Shown piece after piece: positions 49,590-61,924 of a DNA stretch of 64,000 nt; the first letter of the stretch is position 1, and every line of letters begins with the position of its first letter. The notes beneath the pieces were generated by a model that ran no database searches, was not told where the DNA came from, and worked only from the letters and a program-made list of their open reading frames with translations. The stretch is taken from NCBI RefSeq assembly GCF_907165205.1, contig NC_058196.1:31848501-31912500 (forward strand). The letters run 5' to 3'. Made by a program: the position numbers and the translations under genes. This stretch comes from Coccinella septempunctata (lineage: Eukaryota > Arthropoda > Insecta > Coleoptera > Coccinellidae).

Positions 49590-50475
49590 CATATCCTAAG
49601 TTGATTACAACCCAAAAAGTCGACAGGTACAGGCTTGTCCGTAAGAAACAGACCAAATAAACGCCAAAAAGTCAAGGTGGAATCTTCGCTCTAGGCGGTC
49701 GTGCAAACGAAGGTGTAGAATTGAGATGTTAAACCGCTTCTTTTCAGCCGATAAGATCTTATCGGCAAACACGTCAATTACGAGAGAGAGGAAGTCAACC
49801 AGAAGGCGTCGCTCTCATCCAACGATTCTCGTGTGAATATTAGACGGCATTAAATTTCATGTCTAACACATTATTTCGACACTGCCACGCTAATTGTTCT
49901 CTTGTTCCCTGTTTGCATTGAAAGGGAATATTCACTTCCGATTTTAAACGCATGATGTAACTTTAATGCCGAAACGCATACATGTGCTGACACACTATCA
50001 ATTAGTATGTTCACGAGAATTGTTACGCGCGCTTGTCGGTGTACTTCTGGAACTTAATGGGAAAATGTATAGTGAGGGATGTTTCAATTCCTCAATATAC
50101 AGGGCATCCCAAATTCGATGTCCAGTGAGAGGATCTCAGTCAGAAACTAGAATAGCTAGAGCAAAACCGTTGACACATTTCCTAGCTCTTTTTCACAGAA
50201 ACAAAGAATGGTGAAAACCGTAGCCTTCTACGATCCTTAGTTTTTGATTTATTAAAAAAAAACATGAGATTTTGACGATTTCGAAAAATTCTCATAACTT
50301 TTTCATTTTTGAAGTTACAGAACTGAATTTGAACCTTCTAGTGGCACTTTTTCAAGTAGAATCCACTACTGAGCACAAAAATTCCCAACTGATACTACAG
50401 AATACCTGGTGACTCAAGTTAAATAAAAATTTTACAGAGCTTGAATCAAGAGAGAAGGTATGTAGGTTGGAATAA
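49590..50475. other. Unit B-specific sequence downstream of amylase 3
   Basis: About 0.9 kb that interrupts the homology between the two duplication units. No gene was recognised; the 82-codon frame at 49966-50214 has no domain. A short TATACAGGGC motif near 50097 resembles the common repeat end seen elsewhere. Confidence 0.5.
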
Positions 50476-50889
50476 TACGCAAACATCTTTCATCGAATCA
50501 GACGCAAAGATAACGAAACCTGACGTATGATGAAAATTTATAACAATATCGACGCGTATAATTATATTGCAGTCAGTGAGTCAACTGACACCGACGAGGA
50601 AAACGTAATAAAATAGATGAGATATATGTGGGAAGGATACAATAGGAACGGACAACCCGTTCATGTCTGTCGTTAATCCATCTTCGTTTCAATCTTGAAC
50701 AAATAGATGAGACGAGGTGTGAATCGTCTTCGATCCCAGAGAGTGTGGCAATTTTGCGAAAGAAATATGTCCGAGCAACGCTCTAAGAGAAATCGAGAAA
50801 TAATTAAACAGTCAGCCAACATGCTCCTAGTCAAAGGTATTTTTCGTAATTTTTGGCCTATGAGGCCATCAACAGTGCCACCCTGAAGT

Positions 50890-51632
50890 ACAGGATGAGT
50901 TTGGAGTCGTACAAATATTTTAACAGCAGATTCTTGAGGTCAAAAGAAACACTGGTATAGGAAATACCATTTTTTCCGATTCGGCCCTGATAAAAAGATG
51001 TAGCCATTTTAAGTTTTCATAATGAGATTTGTACCCTGGAATAAGATGCTGAATCTGTGACAAATTACCTTCAGAATAACTCTATCTAACAGTAGAGGTG
51101 GATACTGGAAAGTTAGGAAGAAAAAATGAAAGGCGGAGTGCATTCTGTTCCCTCTGGGTTTTCACACCAGCAGAGAAGACTTGTATTCAGCCAAAGTAGG
51201 TACCCTATTTCTCGAATTTCACAGATAATTTTTGATTTTTCAACATCAAATTACTCAAAAACGGCGCATTATAAAAAAAAAATACTTTTATTTTACAAAA
51301 TATTCATTAGATAGCGTCCAACTTAGTTTCAAGAGTTGGGTTCTTTGAATTATTGGTATTTTTATGGTAAGTAAACTGGAAGACGTGGGTGATATCTTGT
51401 ATTTGAAAAAGATCCATCGAATAAATGAAAAACTATATTCCGAAATTCATTTCATTCGATAAAACCGTTTGTGAGATAGAACTAAAAATAATGATTTTTT
51501 TTATGGTTTTTCAACAGCCTGTATCTTTTAAACCGAGCCAATTCGGAAAAAATGGTAAAGGGAAAAAGTGTTTCTTTTGACCTCAAGAATCTACTATTGA
51601 AATATTTGTACGAGTCAAAGACTCACTTTGTA
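50890..51632 (+). repeat. Family A inverted-repeat element, copy 3
   Basis: Same ends and core as copy 2 (GAGTTTGGAGTCGTAC at the left, GTACGAGTCAAAGACTC at the right). It sits at the far end of duplication unit B, in the place equivalent to copy 2. Confidence 0.75.
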
Positions 51633-51831
51633 TAATAGGCGTTGGAATTAATTATTTGTATCTCATAAACTGGGGCTCTGTCAATCAGCCAACAATAGAA
51701 ACTGTGTGCGATCAGCGAAATGAAAATTTGAAATCAGAATTGAAAACACCCACTTATCCGTCAGTAAAACAAAAAATTAAGGACAACAATATATTAGTCC
51801 AAAATCTATGAGAAATAATCGAAAGCATGAC

Positions 51832-51837
51832 TTTATT
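51832..51837 (-). terminator. Poly(A) signal of the ionotropic receptor gene
   Basis: TTTATT on the plus strand (AATAAA on the minus strand), about 270 bp downstream of the stop codon. Confidence 0.5.
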
Positions 51838-52106
51838 TAAATTCACAGTGAAACATACACGTATTGAAGTTTAGTATATGTTTATACCGACAATACCCGT
51901 TGTTTTAGCCCAAGGAATTAGCTGTAACTCTTGGTCCAAAAAGCACTCCATTCAGCATAAAATGAATGAACAGATCATTCAAAGCATTCTCCATCGCTGG
52001 CTACCACTTTGTTCCACCTAGAAAAACTGCCTCGCCTCCCGAGGCAGTCCGAGTTGCGAACCAATTTCCGATTTTCGCTGTAAAAGTGAGCCAGCGATAT
52101 GCCAGA

Positions 52107-54302
52107 TCACTTTTTACGATACCAAAACATAAATCTCATCCGACAGAACCCCGACACGACCCAATCGGAGCACCTCAAAACAAAATCAGCGTCCACAACC
52201 TCGTAAACAAACAACAACCCAGACCAGATCCAACCGCACACCAGGATCGCGAACGACAGTCGCAGATGCGTCATGGTCAGGGCCTGGTGCGGCCGCGTCT
52301 CCTCCGCTATCTCGGCGATCCTCGCGTAATCCTTGGTCACCTTCTGTACGAAACCGTGCGCCAGCAGATCCAACAGCACGCTCTCCACCATGGGGTACAG
52401 CGGATGCCCCCTCCTGAAGATCGAATTGAACGTCATGCCGCTCACCACGGCGCCGATCCTCTTCAGCTTGAACCTGCCGTCTTCGTCGGTGTACCTCTTC
52501 GCCAGGTACAACAGCTTGGTTTTGGCCCTCAGTACCACCATGTCTTTCGCGTTGGCCGTCCTGTCTATGCAGGTGAAGCCGAAGTCGCAGGGTACCGCGT
52601 GGGTTTTCAGGTACGCCGTCATCTTCTCGTCTTGAGTGAACAGATCGATCAGCATCGGTAGGAAACCGATCTTTAAATCGTGTCTCATCACGTCCTCCAA
52701 GGAGTTCAACTGGTTCTCGTAGTTATCCTCCGAGAGGAACTCGATGAACTTACATTTATACGCGACGTTCATCACCAAGCTCTCCAGGATCAAGCATAAC
52801 ACCACGATGGTCTCTGTGACGTTCCTGGGTTTCAGGAGAACATCCTGTTCCACCGCCAGCTTGTACAATGCCCATAACTTCTGGAAAAACCCAGTTTTTT
52901 CGCGGGTTTTCACGAGTAGCACGTTGGTGAAGCACCAAAACAACAACAGGGCGAAAATGGTAGAGATCCAAGAGTACCAGACCGTTTTCGAGAGTATCTG
53001 ATAAATATACTTCCATTTGGGTATCTGTTCGGCTGTTGGGGCGTACCAAAACAGGTTATCGGTGAAGCTGGGGGTGGTGAAATCGTACACGTTCAAGAAA
53101 CGTCCCATGGTACCCTGCAGGAAATAATCGCAGAACCTGCTCTTCATCCAGCCCTGCAATCTCTTCTCCGTCCTCTTCTTCTTCCTCTTCTCCATCAGAG
53201 CCACTCTCTTGAAGACCGTCCTGATCCCCATCTTCTCGTGGATCATCTCGTGTATGTCCAGAACCATACCCTTCCGACTGTCCCACAGATGGTTCATGGT
53301 GAACGGCGGGTCGTACGTGTAACAGACGGAGATCGTCTTGTATCTCCACCTCTTCCTGTTCCTCAGCCAACTGGATATGGATCTACGCAGCTGTCTCTCG
53401 TTGGAACAGCTGCCGAGGAGTTTGGTTTGCACCTCGAACTTCCTGAATTCTCCGACCTTGATCTGGCCGGAGGACACGTTGACGAATACGGTGTCCTTCT
53501 TGAGTTCGGTGAAGTGTCTCATGTTCTTCGAGGACATGTCCTCGCGCGCTGAATAGAATATCTGCCTGGTGGTGGTCAGGAGGCGTTTGTCGAGCGATTT
53601 GAACAAGATGGACTTCTTGAAGTCGTCCAGACCTGCAAATGAAATCTCTTCAGTTCGGATGTTATTCTTGAAGGAACTTCTATTGGTTCGATGGTTTCAT
53701 CGAAGATCTACCAAGGCTCGACTAGTTTTCCGCCTTCTGGTGTGCTTAACTTTCTCTGGTCTCCGTTTTTGACAAAACACATGTCAGAAGGGGTCATATG
53801 ACGTGTATTGAAAAAAAAATTTACCCAAGGAGAGGTTTTTGGCCAAGAATATCAAGAAATCACCTCCTCCACTTTCAGTACTACCAAAGAGACAGGTACA
53901 GGTGCCCTGTACAGAGGTCTAATCACAATTTATGACACGAACTCAGGATTTTGACAAATCCACTTTCAAAATGCTATTGACCTTTTGAATATTCCCTCGA
54001 TTTTTCAGAAGAAAAAACTGACAAATATAAAAGAAAATAAAAAAATTTAAAGAATAAAAATAAAAAAGAAAAAAGAAGATAAAAAAATAAAATAAAAGTA
54101 GATTCGAGAGAAAGAAGGCCTTGTAATTTTTTTTTCCTGATACGAACAATGTCCTCTCACCTGTCGTTATAACAGGAATATTGAACTCGTAATGATCTTC
54201 CATGAACAAAACTATATTCGTATCCAGACTATTATCGTCAATTATCGATTGAACGCATTGAAGGAATGCCAAATTATGAATCACAGAGATTGGGTGCAAC
54301 AT
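52107..54302 (-). CDS. Divergent ionotropic receptor (IR)
   Basis: Two coding exons on the minus strand, 54302-54161 and 53632-52107, join in frame to give 555 aa. An upstream non-coding exon ending at 54430 fits (AAG/GTGAGT donor, in-frame stop before the Met). The order of parts is that of glutamate-receptor-like channels. A ligand-binding lobe S1 has KTISVCYTYDPPFTM around residues 146-160. M1 is near residues 265-287 (SWISTIFALLLFWCFTNVLL), and M2/M3-like hydrophobic stretches are around 320-340. Lobe S2 begins around SLEDVMRHDLKIGF, and a final membrane helix lies near 505-527 (LSFAILVCGWIWSGLLFVYE). The usual glutamate-binding Arg/Thr/Asp set was not recognisable, as expected of divergent IRs used in taste or smell. 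No signal peptide is evident at this start, so the 5' end may be incomplete. Confidence 0.82.
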
Positions 54303-54660
54303 TTTCGTAGTCTTATCTGCAAAAATAAGTTATTAAAAATGTTGAACAGCATTGGTAAACTTAGGTAATTCGTGTTTCACATTAAAAAACATTCAGATAT
54401 TGACCTGGAATCTATTAACTCTCACTCACCTTCGGTAGAACCCTTGATTTTAGATTATTTTGTCAATAATCAAGGATTTTAAGTATACATTCTCCCTCGC
54501 CAGATTCAACAGTCTCACGAATGGAAAAACTATGGAAAAATGATCACAATTTCCAATGAAAATTGATGGTACAATATTATAGTTTAACAACAACTGTCAT
54601 CAAATATATTCGATTACAAGAAAGTTTCTCAATTAATCCCTGAACATCAAATTCAGTTCA

Positions 54661-54670
54661 TCCTTATATA
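54661..54670 (-). promoter_or_regulatory. Possible TATA box of the ionotropic receptor
   Basis: The minus strand reads TATATAAGGA about 360 bp upstream of the start codon and about 230 bp upstream of the donor of the proposed 5' UTR exon. Placement is consistent, but it rests on motif match only. Confidence 0.4.
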
Positions 54671-55383
54671 CTCAAAGATTCGTAATTCATTTTAATGAAT
54701 TTCAACCGAAAACAGTTGGACAGTTCTGAATCTGACAGCACTTGGATGCTATCAGCAACTAACTTGATTATGTGGGATGACATGTAGTTTTGAGGAAAAC
54801 TACATTTTTACTACATTTCAATCTGTGATCGGTGGTGAATCTGCCATTGTCCATTCCTTTCATCCTCCCATCAAACGGAATAAGAAAGTGCGTAATGTCA
54901 CCGCGTGTATCTCGTCGATCTAAACAACACCGTGACCCCTCAAAAACGCCATCGAATAAACGTCACTTTCACCTTTCATCAAATCCACATCGTCCCAGGA
55001 TCAAGGTCAGCTCGATCTTCGAGCGATCATAAATAGGCAAATTACTCTATGTTGTGCCACGAGATTGTGAAATTAAGCGCTCGAGTAGTGAGTACTCGTG
55101 ACATGGGAGTACTTACTTTCGGAATTTTCGACATTGATTCAATACCGTAGGTACTGCTCGTCGTGATGGGGAAGAATAGATCCTAATCAATTGCGCTGAT
55201 CGTTCATCGCCTAAATGAGATGAAAATCACCGGTGATTCTCGTTTCGTGGACGGACAATTCGTCCAAGACGTTTTAAAATTTAAATTTACCCAGATTGTC
55301 GTTGTTTCAGATTCATGTTGAAGGAATTAGAGACAATTGATGGAAATGTGCTTCAATTGATATATCAAGCTAGATTCTATAGT
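54671..55383. other. Intergenic, no gene seen
   Basis: AT-rich sequence upstream of the ionotropic receptor without a supported frame or RNA gene. Confidence 0.5.
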
Positions 55384-55940
55384 GTGAGTCTTCGGCACGT
55401 ATGAAAATTTCAACAGTAGATTCTTGACACCCCCCCCGGCCCTGATAAAAAGATATAGCCATTTTAAGTTTTCATAATGAGATTTGTCAACCCTGGAATG
55501 AGAAGCTAAATCTGTGACTAATTACCTTCAGAATAACTAGCTAACAGTAGAGTTGGACACTGGAAAGTTAGGAAGAAAATATGAACGGCGGAGTGCATTC
55601 TGTTCCCTCTGGGTTTTCACACCAGCAGAGAAGAGTTGCATTCAGCCAAAGTACCCCATTTCTCGAATTTCACAGATAATTTTTGATTGTTTAACATCAA
55701 ATTACTCGAAAACGGAGCATTATGCGAGAATTATACTTTTATTTTACAAAACTTTCAAATATTCATTACATAGCGTCCAACTTAGTTTCAAGAGTTGGGT
55801 TCTTTGAATTTTTGGTAATTTTATGGTACGTAATGGATATAATGAGAAAACTGGAAGACGTTTGTGATATCTTGTATTCGGAAAAGATTCATCAAATGTA
55901 TCTACTGTTAAAATATTTGTACGAGTCAAAGACAGACGCT
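55384..55940 (+). repeat. Family A inverted-repeat element, copy 4 (degraded)
   Basis: Shares the core CCTGATAAAAAGATATAGCC and the right end GTACGAGTCAAAGAC with copies 2 and 3. It has lost part of the left arm and part of the right interior. Confidence 0.65.
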
Positions 55941-58330
55941 GTATGCGTGAATTCGATGAGAATATCTACGTTTTTCACTTATGGGAATACGCCACTATTG
56001 TCAACTTTTTTTATCTCTTGTGCTAAGGGTGGAAAAAAATAGCTTCTTTATTTTAAATACTTTTTTGATCTCATCTTAAGCCCGTTTGCAACAGCAGAGA
56101 ATTATCTACCAAATTCCTGGCTGTTGCAAACGAGTTTTATACAAGAAAATAGCTTATAACCTGAAACTCATAACCAAAGTTGTCTCTGTTATAACTGACG
56201 ATATTCGCGACAGAAGAAACCTTCCGTATTTTACTGAATTTATTCCAACTTATAGACTCTCAATGTAGAAGGTAGAAGATCTCTTTACTTTCCGTTACAT
56301 AAACTCTCACTTCGTTCCATTTCCTCACAGAATAAATCGCATTACGACCATGTCTAACCCATCCAAAAGATAAAGCAACTCGTCTTCCTTGCCGAAACCA
56401 CACACACATACTCTCTATAAACGGACTTGGACGTACATAGATCGTAGGAGTGAATCGAACACGATGCTATTGCCACAGAGAGATGAGAAAACGAAATCCC
56501 GGTTGAATAATGGAGCAATTACGGTTTACGGACATGCATGATTTCCCCGTAATGGTTCTACGTCGCCGTTCCATAAATTCGTATATTGTTCTCTAGATAC
56601 TACACGTGACCGATCTCCTTCATCGATCCGATTTGGCTCGAAGAAACGCATTCGAAATAAAAATTTTAAGATATGGATGTTGTGCCATCCAAGAAGATGC
56701 TCGATGTTGGAGAGGTACGCGTTTTGCGCAACATCTAGTTATCCACACAAGGCAAACGCAGTTGATTAATCAGACAAGAAAATGATAATATACAGGTTGA
56801 GGCAGAGCGAATTGACGAGTTTCGAATAAGTTGCTCTTTGAGTTCCCCAGGGTCTTTAGTTTTTAGTACGCACCATGATTCGTACTCAACAGGGCTTTAC
56901 TACATCGCAGTGGGCTTTCATTCATTTCATGCTTCCTGTGTGTTTCGACCTGGAACATCGAGAACCTCCAAAGTTGACGTGCACCGCCACGTAACAAGCA
57001 TTCATATTCGCGAAATGAAAAGATTCTCGCACCAATTCAAGGAAATACCTACGCGCCAATACAAATGTTCCAATATTTCGCAAAACCCAAATCAGTATTC
57101 GCTCGTTACTTCTCTTCACAAGAACGCGCTGATTGATCTCTCATGTACCACTTGAAACGTTCGTAATTATGCTAATCAGATGAGTCGTTATAGGAACCCC
57201 ATTATCCATTGGTACACCGCTATCATCATATGTATGAGTTATAAATGGGTCACAATGTACGAAATCATTCAGTTGATAAAATATAAAATTCCAAATTCCA
57301 CAAGGGGTAGATTAACATCGACACATCATTATTATGATTTACTGTATTCGTATTTCAAGATCATTCAGATTCAAATTAAAAAAATACTCTCTTCAACATG
57401 AATCGACCAAGCTTGTTCCTACCCACTAGGTCTATGTTGTCGTCGCGTAAGAATTATTAAATATTTTGCTGCCGTAGGAAACACGCAACCCCAAGAACCA
57501 ATTTCTGCTTGTTTACATTCTATTCTCGGCTTGGTTTTTCATCAGCGGAATGAGGGATAATTTGTTTGCTGATCTTATCTACTATTTCCATAATGCGATA
57601 TTGGATTCATCCACTCTCGTGGCTTTGATGTTCAGGTGGATATAACGTTGATATCATTCATGAGAACTTACAACAGTTTGTTGGTAATTGAAGAGAATTT
57701 TCGATGGGAAAAATTTTACTAATGACAAACACGTAACTTTTCCTACGAGGGGATATTGAATTTCACTTTACACATGTTTGAATATTGATGTCATAATATA
57801 TATCCTATTGTTTCGAACTAAGCGTTTCTATATCTTCACACAAGTTTAACGCAAGGGTTTTCTATTAGAGCACCCAAATTTTAATCGAGTCCGAAACCGA
57901 AGAGAAAAAAAACAATTTCTATAATATATAAGGATGATTCCCTGACCTCGATCCATTAAAAAGAGGATCCTCAAAAATAGATGATTACACATCACAAAAT
58001 GTTCGCTTTTTTCTAGTCCACTGATTATATCTGCTTCACGAAATCGTAATATGTACTCTGATAACCTTGTTATTTCTCGAAAAGCTGGCTATTATATTTG
58101 CGAGACAGATTTCAAGAAGATCAATAATAATTATATCAGGAGAGAGACGATCGTGAACTGAATTTCAACATATTGAACTTATGGATAGGTGAGGGTATTC
58201 GAGTTTTGATTCATAAAATTATTGTTACCATCATGAAATTCCATTTCCAATACCTCTAGATCCCTGTAATGAAATTTTACCGTTGAAACAGTCTAATTTT
58301 CAGTCTCACAGGTAACACACAAAAACGTAC
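55941..58330. other. Gene-poor spacer
   Basis: About 2.4 kb with short unsupported frames only. The 105-codon frame at 56838-57155 has no recognisable domain. No RNA gene was recognised. Confidence 0.5.
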
Positions 58331-58339
58331 CTAATTCAA

Positions 58340-59110
58340 CATTGATATAACGTTTTCAACATCCGATTGAATAAACGTTGAGGAAACACGATAAGGACAC
58401 GTTTCAAATTGGTTGCTAAAGTAACGAGTTGTTGAATAGTTTCGTATTCAATATTACTGTTAAATTTCGTACTTCTTATCGCAGAAAAGTTGGGGAGAAA
58501 TGATAAGGAAACGTTTCTTATTGGTGGTTAGAGTGACTCGTCGTTGAATAGTTTCGAATTTAACGTTGATTTCACTTTTCTTATTACAATGAAAAACAAC
58601 AAAAATTAAACGTCTTTTATTCGTGGTTCTTGGACGGTTTTTATTCAACGTTGAAGTTAGGTTTTTACTCCATATTAAACAAACGTTGAGTAAACACGCT
58701 GAGAACGCGTTTCAAATTGGTTGCGAAAGTAACCAGTTGTTGAATAATTTCGTATTCAATATTGCTGTTAAATTTCGTACTCTTTATCGAAGATAAGTTG
58801 GGGAAAAACGATAAGGAAACGTTTCTTATTGGTGGTTAGAGTAACTCGTCGTTGAATTCAACGTTAACTTAACGTTATTTATTATTGAAGATACGTTGAG
58901 AAACAACTAAAAGGAAATGTCTGTCCTTGAACGGTTTTTATTCAACGTTGATGTTACGTTTTAACTTCATATTGAATGAACGTTGAAGAAACACGTTGAA
59001 AACACGTTTCGAATTGGTTTCTATCATAATACACGTTGATCAAAGGTGAAATCAACATATGGTTGAATTTAGGTTTCGACGTACAGGTTGTATAATTCAA
59101 CGAGTAACGT
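58340..59110 (+). repeat. Tandem repeat of about 300 bp, roughly 2.5 copies
   Basis: The marker AACGTTGA followed by AAACACG or similar and ACACGTTTCAAATTGG recurs at about 58374, 58682 and 58979, spacing 308 and 297 bp. In between, GGAAACGTTTCTTATTGGTG also recurs (about 58510 and 58820). The array is dense in GTTGAA and AACGTT motifs. Confidence 0.8.
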
Positions 59111-59399
59111 TTAATCAACGTTACTACCAGATATGAACGTTATTATGTCACGTGTAAGCTTTTACTGAGTTCCGCAACATTCAGTTCGACATATTTCAAT
59201 ACATAGACTTGACAGGATGGTTTTGGAGCTCGTCATGTTCCCCAAGGTTCTATTCTTGGGACATGCCTTTTCCTTTTGATGTTACAGATGTATTCTAGTG
59301 GGTAGAGAGGTGTGCTTAGAGTAAAAGCTTTCTCGTACCCAATAGATTGTCCCCTCCATCATAGAATTCCATTTCCAAGGCCCCAATAAAATTTCATAG

Positions 59400-59770
59400 C
59401 CGGAAAAACTCGAATTTTCCGACATCCTCGCAGAGATAACACACAATGACGTGCCTTCGCGTAATTCCGGCATCGAGGGCGATAAAGCGACCGCAAAAAG
59501 ATACCCCGAAGATTGTGCGTCCAATAAAACGGCCACAACTTACGTCGGGGCAATTTTCCGAGCGGGAAAAACGTCGAAAAGCGACATCAATCACGTACCG
59601 CCGTTTCGGGCCTCGGCCAAAAATCGCACGGTGGAAATTTTCCGACGCGGGGGCGGAGTTCAGGGGTTGGGGGCGGCGTAGGGGCGGGGTGAGCCGGCGT
59701 CGCGGCGCGGCGGCGGCGGCGGAGATCAATACCTGTGCCACGTTGCCTCGTCTGGCCGATTCTTACGGCG
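59400..59770. promoter_or_regulatory. CpG island-like block without a linked gene
   Basis: About 370 bp of markedly high CpG and GC content in an AT-rich setting, with GGGCGG boxes (about 59640-59700), a run of CGG triplets near 59706-59720, and a GCGGGAAA site near 59563 that fits E2F. Open frames cross it on both strands, as expected from GC-rich DNA, but none resembles a known protein. It may be a promoter or enhancer, or the 5' exon of a gene outside the window. Confidence 0.45.
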
Positions 59771-59960
59771 AATTACGGATTTAAATTATTCATGTTGTTG
59801 CGTGTCCGGAGACCGGGATTTTGAGGGTTCATTAGGCGGTATCAAGTGGGCTTCGAAAGTTGCCTTCGTTGTATCGAGTGGCCCGATGGTTATTGATTGC
59901 TTGGGGTCTCGTTTTACTTTGATTTAATCGGGACAAATTTGAGAATTTTGCTAATTCCTA

Positions 59961-61127
59961 ATAGGTACAAGAAAACACTATACCAGATAATTTACTTGGG
60001 TGATATTTAATCTCTCAACAAGTTTCGAGCTCAATAAAGCTCATCTTCAGGTGTAATCACGTAAGTGAAGCTGAAAAACATGGGGAAAACATAAAGAAAG
60101 CTTAAAAAACAAAACAAAGCAAAAAAACAGTCAAAAATTAAAAACAATGTAACTTAACGAGTAAAAAGACATGACGGAATGATAAAATGAAACAAAAATG
60201 ATCAAAAGTCACAATGAACGAAAATTAGTTGAAGAAACACACTGGATGAAAATGGTCAATACAAAATAGTGAAAGTTCATTCATTTTATGTTACTGAACT
60301 TTTATCACCTATTTTGTACTGACCATTTTCATCCATAAAAACAATCAAAAATTAAAGACAATGTAACTTAACCAGTAAAATGACATGACGGAATGATAAA
60401 ATGAAACAAAATGATCAAAAGTCATAATGAACGAAAATTAGTTGAAGAAACACACTGGATGAAAATGGTCAATACAAAATAGTGAAAGTTCATTCATTTT
60501 ATGTTACTGAACTTTTATCACCTATTTGTACTGACCATTTTCATCCATAAAAACAATCAAAAATTAAAGACGATGTAACTTAACCAGTAAAATGAATGAT
60601 CTTTCACTATTTTGTATTGACTAATTTCATCCAGTGTGTTTCTTCAACTAATTTTCGTTCATTATGACTTTTGATCATTTTGTTTCATTTTATCATTTCG
60701 TCATGTCATTTTACTGGTTAAGTTACATTGTCTTTAATTTTTGATTGTTTTTATGGATGAAAATGGTCAGTACAAAATATGTGATAAAAGTTCAGTAACA
60801 TAAAATGAATGAATTTTCACTATTTTGTATTGACCATTTTCATCCAGTGTGTTTCTTCAACTAATTTTCGTTCATTATGACTTTTGATCATTTTGTTTCA
60901 TTTCATCATTCCATCATGTCATTTTACTCGTTAAGTTACATTGCTTTTAGTATTTGATTGTTTTTATGCTTTGTTTTGTTTTTAAGCTTTCTTTATGTTT
61001 TCTCCATGTTTTTCAGCTTCATTTACGGGATTACTCCTGAAGATGAGCTTTATTGAGTTCGAAACATGTTGAGAGATTAAATATCACCTAAGTAATTTAT
61101 CTGGTATAGTGTTTTCTTTCACCTATT
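59961..61127. repeat. 1.17-kb palindrome (foldback element)
   Basis: The left end, from AATAGGT and GAAAACACTATACCAGATAA, is inverted at the right end, which finishes CTGGTATAGTGTTTTC and ACCTATT. The inverted match extends inward over several hundred bases. Each arm also holds an internal direct repeat (CAAAAATTAAAGACAATGTA at about 60350 and, with one change, 60555; the inverse at about 60720 and 60940). No coding capacity. It could form a long stem. Confidence 0.88.
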
Positions 61128-61924
61128 ATGGATCACCCAGATATCAGGACATTCACTTCAAATTTTCGAATTTTTGTCTGCTCGTGATCAGTCCATGCAT
61201 TGGCGTAGATTTTCCTGAGGTAGTGCTCATCTTTGTGTGGTGTCTTCGTACACAGCTCGTTCTTTATTTTTCATTTCGTTACTGGTTGTTGTGTTGGTAC
61301 TGAAATTCACAATCAGCGTATTTATATTCTTGATGGGCAATTCGAAATTGAGAAGATTGTTGTAAACGTCAGTTTTGGCGGAAGTAAGGGCGTGTTTTAC
61401 AGCGACAGGACTCATAGTTATTAAATAGTGTTTTTGGCCTAGAATTTTACTGAAATAATATACATATATGTTTATTTTTTTTCAAGCCAGTAAAACAATA
61501 ATACCAAGTTGTCGCAGATTTCGTGTCAAGCCGTACAAGTTGCCTCTGCGAAATCCTTGGAGACATCCTCGAATTTTATGATTTATGCACATATTATCAT
61601 TTCTTTTGTCCTTTCGCCCCTTCCCGATCTCCCCCAACAAAAATTCCGCGACACGATGGTGCATTCGAAAGCCAATCCAATTTAGCTTCAAAGTTACCTA
61701 TTCGAGTGTTATTGAGCCCCGGCGTAGACTTTAGAATATGGAGTTATTGTTCGGGGAGGCTTTATACCCCCGAGTGTGCTTAATCAAGTCGGCCGACAAT
61801 AAGTTCTTTGAATCAAAGGGCAGGTCAAGAGGTAGTCGAGTTGAAATTGAGGGAATATTGTCGTGGAAGGATATGATACTGGATTGCATACGTCCGGACG
61901 TTTCAGGAGGGTGGATATTATGAG

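Larger units (their letters stand above)
42690..51640 (+). repeat. Segmental duplication unit B (amylase 3 and flanks)
   Basis: Second copy of the tandem duplication. It is larger than unit A because of about 1.3 kb of satellite DNA in intron 1, about 2.25 kb with an odorant receptor gene in intron 4, and about 0.9 kb of extra DNA at 49590-50475. It lacks most of the mariner. It too ends with a family A element. Confidence 0.85.

Noticed and set aside
51966..53552. Plus-strand frames of up to 231 codons opposite the ionotropic receptor
   Set aside because: Antisense shadows; the minus strand carries the receptor domains and splice sites.
56838..57155. 105-codon plus-strand frame
   Set aside because: No domain, no splice context and no repeat match that could be confirmed; a weak likeness of its start to sequence near 27715 could not be extended.
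59282..59784. Arg/Ala-rich frames on both strands over the CpG island
   Set aside because: Typical by-products of CpG-rich DNA; no recognisable protein.
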